Part shown: positions 14,698 to 19,271 of the stretch, one piece after another
Layout: each line of letters begins with the position of its first letter
Position numbering within the stretch: position 1 is the stretch's first letter
NCBI GenBank assembly: GCA_029219125.1
Contig: JAQXSU010000013.1
Location: 1 to 19,271 of the forward strand
Source of the DNA: Bacillota bacterium
GTDB taxonomy: Bacteria; Bacillota; Clostridia; Peptostreptococcales; Anaerovoracaceae
DNA length: 19,271 nucleotides
Reading direction: 5' to 3'
Translations under genes and position numbers: made by a program
Notes under the pieces: model-generated
Database searches by the model: none
Told to the model about the DNA's origin: nothing
Seen by the model: the letters and a program-made list of their open reading frames with translations, nothing else

Positions 14698-16536
14698 ATG
14701 AAAAAGAAATTTTTATCATTCGTTCTCGCTGCAGCAATGGTATTCACGGTCAGTGTTCCGACCCTGGCGTTTGCCGGGACGGATACCGATGCAGTCAGCA
14801 CCGCAACACCGGCACCAGTTATCTCGGAAACAAAGGCCTCTGACATCGTATCCGGTCTGGGAATGTTCTCCCCGGCTGAAGGATCCACAAGCATCGAGAT
14901 CGACAAGTATCAGGGAACGGCAAAGATTACATTTACGACGACTCCACAGAAGGTAAAGACGACCAAGTTCGCACTGGTATCACAGGATGCAACAACAGCG
15001 AAGAAAGAAAAAGCCGCTGTTTCTGCAGTGGTTACGCCTGCAGGAGAAAAATTTGTAAGTACATTCACCTTTGAAATTCCGGTTTCCAAGCTGGGAACGG
15101 CAATGCCATACAGTGTATACTGGGAAGGTGCATCGGACCCTGCCAACGACGGATGGCATAATTTCAGTGATGCGTCTAAGGCAGTTCTGACTGTAAAGTA
15201 CACGCCGGCTCTGGTATCCGCACTGACCAGCGCAATCTACTATCAGGAAAGAACAGAAGGCACAGATGCCCTCTGTGAAGCGGCCGGTAAGGCATGGGCT
15301 GCCTTAACGGAGGAAGAGCAGAAGCAGGTGGAAGGCTTCGGCTATTACAAGGACGAAGAGGAAGAAAAAGGCGGATATGAATATTTCGCAGAAGATACCG
15401 GGGATGCATCGAAGGATAATGCCAGAAATGCAGACAAGATTGGCGATTACGAGCTCCTGGTTGCAAGCTTCGGTACCAGCTACAATGATAACCGCATTGC
15501 TTCCATCGGTGCATTGGAAAAGGCACTGGAAAAGGCAAGTTCCAGCTTTTCAGTAAGAAGAGCGTTTACATCTCAGATTATTATCAATCACATTCAGGCC
15601 CGGGATGGCATCAAGATTGACAACATGGATCAGGCTCTCGAACGTGCAATCAAGAATAAGGTTCAGGTAGTTGTCGTACAGCCTACTACATTGATGGCCG
15701 GTGCAGAATATGATGAAATCGTAGAGTCCGTAAAGAAGTATGAGTCCAAGTTTAAGCAGATCATCGTTGCGAAACCAATCTGCTCCAACTCTGCTGATAC
15801 GAAAACTGTTTCCGAAGCACTGTATGCAGATACTGCAAAAGAAGCAGGCATGAGTGTTGAAGAGGCAAAAGCGAACAAAGAAACGGCCTTCGTATATATG
15901 GGCCATGGAACCCATCACGATGCGAAAGTATTATATGAGGAAATTCAGAAGATTTATGATGACAACGGATACGCAAACGCATTCGTTGGAACCGTTGACG
16001 GAGCCCCGGAATCTACGACTCTCGAAAATGTAATTGCAGCTGTGAAGGCGGCAGGTTTCAAGAAAGTAATTCTCCGCCCTTATATGATCGTTGCAGGCGA
16101 CCACGCCAACAACGACATGGCTGAAGAATGGGGAGAAGCCTTTGAAGCAGCCGGGTTTGAACAGACAAGCCAGATTATCGGATTAGGTGAACTCAAAGCA
16201 GTACAGGACGTGGCTGTAAAGAACGCCAAAGCAGCCATCGGCAAGGCTGCCGTGGCTAAGTCAACCACCGCCACCGTGAAATCCGCGAAGAAGGCATTCA
16301 CCGTGAAGATCACCGCCAAGAGCGGAATGTCCGGTTATGAATACAGATACGCCACATCAAAGAGCAAGCTTACCACTGCAAAAGTAAGAAGCGCGAAGGC
16401 CGGAAAGACCTTCACAGTAAAGAATCTCAGTTCCAAAAAGACGTACTATGTTCAGGTCAGAACATATAAAAAGACACCATCCGGCAAGAAGGTTTACTCC
16501 AAATGGAGCACCGCCAAGAAGGTAACCACGAAGTAA
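14698..16536 (+). CDS. cbiK: Secreted CbiK-type sirohydrochlorin cobaltochelatase with N-terminal beta module and C-terminal Fn3-like domain
   Basis: 612 residues. A signal peptide (1-26, ending TLAFA) marks export. Residues about 52-168 resemble a module found in the next two proteins. Residues about 249-515 are a CbiK/class II chelatase domain starting LLVASFGTSYND, with Glu337 in AGAEYDEI, His403 in YMGHGTHH and His469 in VAGDHANNDM. The two His match the metal/substrate residues of CbiK, which inserts Co2+ into sirohydrochlorin in anaerobic B12 synthesis. Residues about 521-612 form a Lys-rich Fn3-like domain. Soluble CbiK is about 260 residues, so this form is much enlarged. Exported CbiK is known in Desulfovibrio. 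Activity outside the membrane is inferred; it may instead bind or carry tetrapyrroles. ATG 14698 follows GAGAGGA. First gene behind the cobalamin riboswitch. Confidence 0.87.
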   Translation: MKKKFLSFVLAAAMVFTVSVPTLAFAGTDTDAVSTATPAPVISETKASDIVSGLGMFSPAEGSTSIEIDKYQGTAKITFTTTPQKVKTTKFALVSQDATTAKKEKAAVSAVVTPAGEKFVSTFTFEIPVSKLGTAMPYSVYWEGASDPANDGWHNFSDASKAVLTVKYTPALVSALTSAIYYQERTEGTDALCEAAGKAWAALTEEEQKQVEGFGYYKDEEEEKGGYEYFAEDTGDASKDNARNADKIGDYELLVASFGTSYNDNRIASIGALEKALEKASSSFSVRRAFTSQIIINHIQARDGIKIDNMDQALERAIKNKVQVVVVQPTTLMAGAEYDEIVESVKKYESKFKQIIVAKPICSNSADTKTVSEALYADTAKEAGMSVEEAKANKETAFVYMGHGTHHDAKVLYEEIQKIYDDNGYANAFVGTVDGAPESTTLENVIAAVKAAGFKKVILRPYMIVAGDHANNDMAEEWGEAFEAAGFEQTSQIIGLGELKAVQDVAVKNAKAAIGKAAVAKSTTATVKSAKKAFTVKITAKSGMSGYEYRYATSKSKLTTAKVRSAKAGKTFTVKNLSSKKTYYVQVRTYKKTPSGKKVYSKWSTAKKVTTK

Positions 16537-16582
16537 TTGCTGTTTTATTACGGAATATACTGTTTTTACGGGAGATAGAAAA

Positions 16583-17611
16583 ATGAAGAACCTGAGACGA
16601 ATTCTATGCACAATATTATGTTTTGCCATGATTTTTACAACTGGCATGACGGCCTTCGCAGATACATCCTCTGCTGCAGCAGGAGATGCGGCCCTGGAAG
16701 ACGGTACGTATACATTTGGTGTGATGACCAACACAAAGATGTTTAAAATCACCCCGGAGGATAACGGTACCTGCCAGGCTATTGTGAAGGATGGAAAAAT
16801 CACAGCAACCATCCGTCTCAGCGGAGATGGCTACAGCAAGCTGTATCTGGGATCTTCGGAAGAAGCAGCTGCCCTGGAGGCGTCAAACCCGAACGCAGCT
16901 GCCTTTATCCCTTATAAAGAGGATGCGGACGGAAAGTATTCCTACGAAGTACCTGTGGAAGCGCTCAATACGCCAATTCAGCTTTCCGCAAGAGGAACCA
17001 AATGGTATGACAGAGTCATTGTGTTCTACAATGTGCTTCCGCAGCCGGTAAAGGTCAGCTATACCATACAGGGCGACACCCTTCGCCTCAAATGGACCAA
17101 AGCAGAGGAACCTTATATTTCCGGATATGAAATCGCATGCGCATACGATGCGGAGTTTACGGATCTTGTCCCAATCGAAACCATCGCAGAAGGACAGAAC
17201 ACCACATCAGCCAAGGTCTATCTGGAAAAGGGTGACACCTACTATCTGAAGGTAAGAAGCATCATCACAATCGACGGACTTCAGGCATATTCCGACTGGA
17301 GCAATGTGGTTGCCGCAAAGAACATCACTGTAGCGAAACCAAAGCTTTCTTCTGTAACTGCCGGAACGTCCAAAGCCACTGTGAAATGGACCAAGAAGGC
17401 AGTCACCGGTTATGAAATTCAGTATGGAACCTCATCCACATTCAAGTCCGCCAAGACGGTAAAGATCGAAAAGGCTTCCACGGTTTCCAGGACCATAAAA
17501 AGTCTGAAAAAAGGAAAGACATACTATTTCAGAATCCGGTCCTATAAGAAAACAGCGGATGGCGTGTGCTACTCAGACTGGACAACGAAGAAGTCTGTAA
17601 AGATCAAGTAG
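16583..17611 (+). CDS. Secreted protein: NEAT-like beta module plus two Fn3-like domains
   Basis: 342 residues. The signal peptide spans 1-26 (ending MTAFA). Residues about 39-151 are the module shared with both neighbours: DGTYTF, MFKI, KDGKITATIRLSGDGYSKLYLG, and a closing EVPVEALNTPIQ with WYDRVIVFY. It recalls NEAT-type haem-binding beta sandwiches in outline, but the assignment is tentative. Two Fn3-like domains follow (about 152-250 and 251-342), the second with GYEIQYGTSSTFKSAK and GKTYYFRIRSYKK, close to the C-terminal domain of the preceding CbiK protein. There is no sorting signal or lipobox; the basic Fn3-like repeats may hold it at the wall (inference). It lies 46 bases after the CbiK gene with its own GGGAG ribosome site and no promoter or terminator between, so riboswitch control should extend to it. 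Confidence 0.82.
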   Translation: MKNLRRILCTILCFAMIFTTGMTAFADTSSAAAGDAALEDGTYTFGVMTNTKMFKITPEDNGTCQAIVKDGKITATIRLSGDGYSKLYLGSSEEAAALEASNPNAAAFIPYKEDADGKYSYEVPVEALNTPIQLSARGTKWYDRVIVFYNVLPQPVKVSYTIQGDTLRLKWTKAEEPYISGYEIACAYDAEFTDLVPIETIAEGQNTTSAKVYLEKGDTYYLKVRSIITIDGLQAYSDWSNVVAAKNITVAKPKLSSVTAGTSKATVKWTKKAVTGYEIQYGTSSTFKSAKTVKIEKASTVSRTIKSLKKGKTYYFRIRSYKKTADGVCYSDWTTKKSVKIK

Positions 17612-17638
17612 GTATTTCATGGTTAGAGGAGTGAATTG

Positions 17639-19271
17639 ATGAGAAGCATTCAGAAAGCTGCTGTATCATTCATATTGTTTTTCACCCTGATTTTTTCACA
17701 GGTCGGTTTCGCGTTGGCTGAAACCGACCTTTTTTCGGACATGGGGGAGGAAACAGCAACAGAAACGGCGTTTGCGGATGGCGAATATGTGATTCCTGCA
17801 GATACCGATAACAGAATGTTCTATCTGGTGCAGGATGAAGAAGGCAGGAAAAATGTAACGCTGAAGGTGGAAAACGGCGTCATGAGAGTGACCTTTGCCC
17901 TGACAGGAACCGGGTATGATTACCTGCGACTGGGGACCGTGGAGGAAGCCATGGCAGCGGATCCTTCTGCGTATGTGAAGTATGAGGAAGCAGACGGAAA
18001 ATACACTTATACCATGGAGATTCCGGCCCTGGATCAGGAATTTACCGTAGCTGCCCATGCGGTGAAATCAGGGAACTGGTATGAACATAAAATGATTTTC
18101 TATTCCAGCGAAGAAAGAAAAGCAGAAATCGAGAAAGAAAAAGAGACTTCTACAGAAAACGACGAAAAAAACGAAACAGAAAAAGAACCGGTAACAGAGC
18201 CGGAACAGAAACCGGAGAAGGAAACGGAACCGGGAAAAGAGACTTCCAACAGTCCGACGGCAGGAACGATCCGAATCGACAGCAGCACCTCCCTGAAAGA
18301 CGGGACGTATGCCTGTGAAAGTTTCCGTTGGTCCGGAGGAACCGGAAGACTCGCATACATCAAGTGCAATCAGATTACCGTGAAGAACGGTCAGGCCTAT
18401 GCTGATATCGAGTTCAGCAGCACGAGTTATGACAAGGTAAAGGCATCCGGTCAGACCTTTGACAGAATTGGAACCGGAAATTCCAGATTTCTCATTCCGG
18501 TTGAGATGAATGCCAACAATGAGATTTCAGGGCGAACCGTTGCCATGTCCAGCCCGCACTGGGTAACGTATACGATTTACCCTTACATAAAAGGTGCAGA
18601 AAAACCGGCAGATAAAAAGACGGAAAAAACAGAGTTGAAGAAACCGGAAAACCAGGATGCCGAGATCATCGGCCTGGATTATGCCGATGAAGTGGAGGTG
18701 AACCACGCGGCGCTTTTTAAGCTCTATGAATATAACGACGGGATACGGATGCTGGAGATAAACCTGGAACAGGGGTCGAAAATCCATTACGAAGAAACGC
18801 AGAGCACAGATGCTGATCCGGTCGAGTATGACGAAGAAGGAAACGCCATCGCCAAAACCCAGAGTGAGATCACCCGGGCCTTATATAAAAACAACACTGT
18901 AAAATACCTTCTGGTTCCGGAGGGGACGGAAGTTCCGGCAGGCTCCGACAAGGAGATGATTCTCATCTCTGTACCCGGTGATTCCATGGCCGGTGTGACC
19001 ATGTCCGGTCAGACCATCTGGACCGGTGCGGAAACCACGGCGCTTTTCCTGGAAAAGCTTGGTGCAAAGGATCTGACCGTACTTTCGGAAGAAGATTATT
19101 CTTCGCCGGATTACAGATCCGTTGTTTCGAACGGCGCAGGGATTGCCATTCTTCCGGCTCGTGCTGTTTCCGGGGACAACGCACAAAAACAGCTGGAAAT
19201 GCTGGAAACACGCTTTTCTACGCTGGGCATTCCTGTTATAATAGACAGAGCACTGGATGAAGAAACGGAGG
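17639..19271 (+). CDS. Secreted protein with two beta modules fused to a BtuF/FecB-like substrate-binding domain (3' truncated)
   Basis: The frame starts at ATG 17639 (AGAGGAG at 17625-17631) and is open to the right edge: 544 residues visible. A signal peptide (1-27, ending GFALA) has no lipobox Cys. Module A (about 46-156: DGEYVIP, LTGTGYDYLRLGT, YTMEIPALDQ) matches the module of the preceding gene. A Glu/Lys/Thr/Pro-rich linker (157-205) leads to module B (about 219-318: DGTYACES, VKNGQAYADIEFSS, SSPHWVTYTIY), then a second charged linker. From about 340 the sequence resembles Peripl_BP_2 proteins: KYLLVPEGTEVP, a stretch with FLEKLGAKDLTVLSEEDY, and LETRFSTLGIPVIID. This domain should deliver a corrinoid, haem or iron chelate to an ABC permease; ligand unknown. 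It lies 27 bases after the previous gene, in the same operon. Confidence 0.82.
   Translation, partial: MRSIQKAAVSFILFFTLIFSQVGFALAETDLFSDMGEETATETAFADGEYVIPADTDNRMFYLVQDEEGRKNVTLKVENGVMRVTFALTGTGYDYLRLGTVEEAMAADPSAYVKYEEADGKYTYTMEIPALDQEFTVAAHAVKSGNWYEHKMIFYSSEERKAEIEKEKETSTENDEKNETEKEPVTEPEQKPEKETEPGKETSNSPTAGTIRIDSSTSLKDGTYACESFRWSGGTGRLAYIKCNQITVKNGQAYADIEFSSTSYDKVKASGQTFDRIGTGNSRFLIPVEMNANNEISGRTVAMSSPHWVTYTIYPYIKGAEKPADKKTEKTELKKPENQDAEIIGLDYADEVEVNHAALFKLYEYNDGIRMLEINLEQGSKIHYEETQSTDADPVEYDEEGNAIAKTQSEITRALYKNNTVKYLLVPEGTEVPAGSDKEMILISVPGDSMAGVTMSGQTIWTGAETTALFLEKLGAKDLTVLSEEDYSSPDYRSVVSNGAGIAILPARAVSGDNAQKQLEMLETRFSTLGIPVIIDRALDEETE
17700..17735 (+). terminator. Terminator-like hairpin inside the signal-peptide codons of the third operon gene
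   Basis: Perfect 11-bp stem AGGTCGGTTTC (17700-17710) with GAAACCGACCT (17720-17730), nine-base loop, and a run of six T ending at 17735. It lies about 60 bases after the start codon and encodes the end of the signal peptide. It has the full form of an intrinsic terminator; function in this place is not shown. Confidence 0.6.

Noticed and set aside
14675..14701. Eight-codon frame (MERKRGIK) whose TGA overlaps the CbiK ATG
   Set aside because: It has the look of a coupled leader peptide but no ribosome site in front; its codons are simply the purine-rich ribosome site of the CbiK gene.

Overview
The window looks like a chromosomal segment of an anaerobic Bacillota, most likely class Clostridia. 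The grounds are strong Shine-Dalgarno sequences, near-consensus sigma-A promoters, clostridial-style secreted proteins (Listeria-Bacteroides repeats with an IPKTG sorting signal, and Lys-rich Fn3-like C-termini), a cobalamin riboswitch, and balanced base composition. A family or genus cannot be fixed from the sequence; an Anaerovoracaceae-like gut or oral anaerobe is a guess.

Left part (1-4600): the 3' part of a long cell-wall-anchored repeat protein runs in from beyond the left edge. It ends at a bidirectional terminator, facing a convergent P1-family (NylC/DmpA-type) self-processing peptidase. The peptidase promoter lies back-to-back with the asnS promoter.

Middle (4600-14300): housekeeping genes. 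These are asparaginyl-tRNA synthetase; a terminator hairpin; an ABC-F ATPase in which one of the two composite ATP sites is degenerate at three separate motifs; and a YtcJ-type amidohydrolase. A convergent minus-strand pair follows (M20 peptidase, then a GIY-YIG protein), then a divergent EamA transporter and an EF-G-like GTPase with its own promoter and terminator.

Right part (14300-19271): the most interesting region. A strong promoter and a cobalamin riboswitch precede three consecutive genes, all encoding proteins with signal peptides. They are (1) an exported CbiK-type cobaltochelatase with an N-terminal beta module and a C-terminal Fn3-like domain, (2) a small protein with the same module plus two Fn3-like domains, and (3) a protein with two copies of the module followed by a BtuF/FecB-like substrate-binding domain that runs off the right edge. 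The third gene is open at the window end. I infer a B12-repressed extracytoplasmic system that captures, and possibly metallates, a corrinoid or other tetrapyrrole, with an ABC permease and ATPase expected just outside the window. A terminator-like hairpin lies inside the signal-peptide codons of the third gene.

No tRNA, rRNA, CRISPR array, insertion sequence or phage gene was seen. Intergenic gaps over 150 bases (4439-4632, 11126-11315, 14218-14697) are filled by the promoters, terminators and riboswitch listed; no other gap reaches that size.
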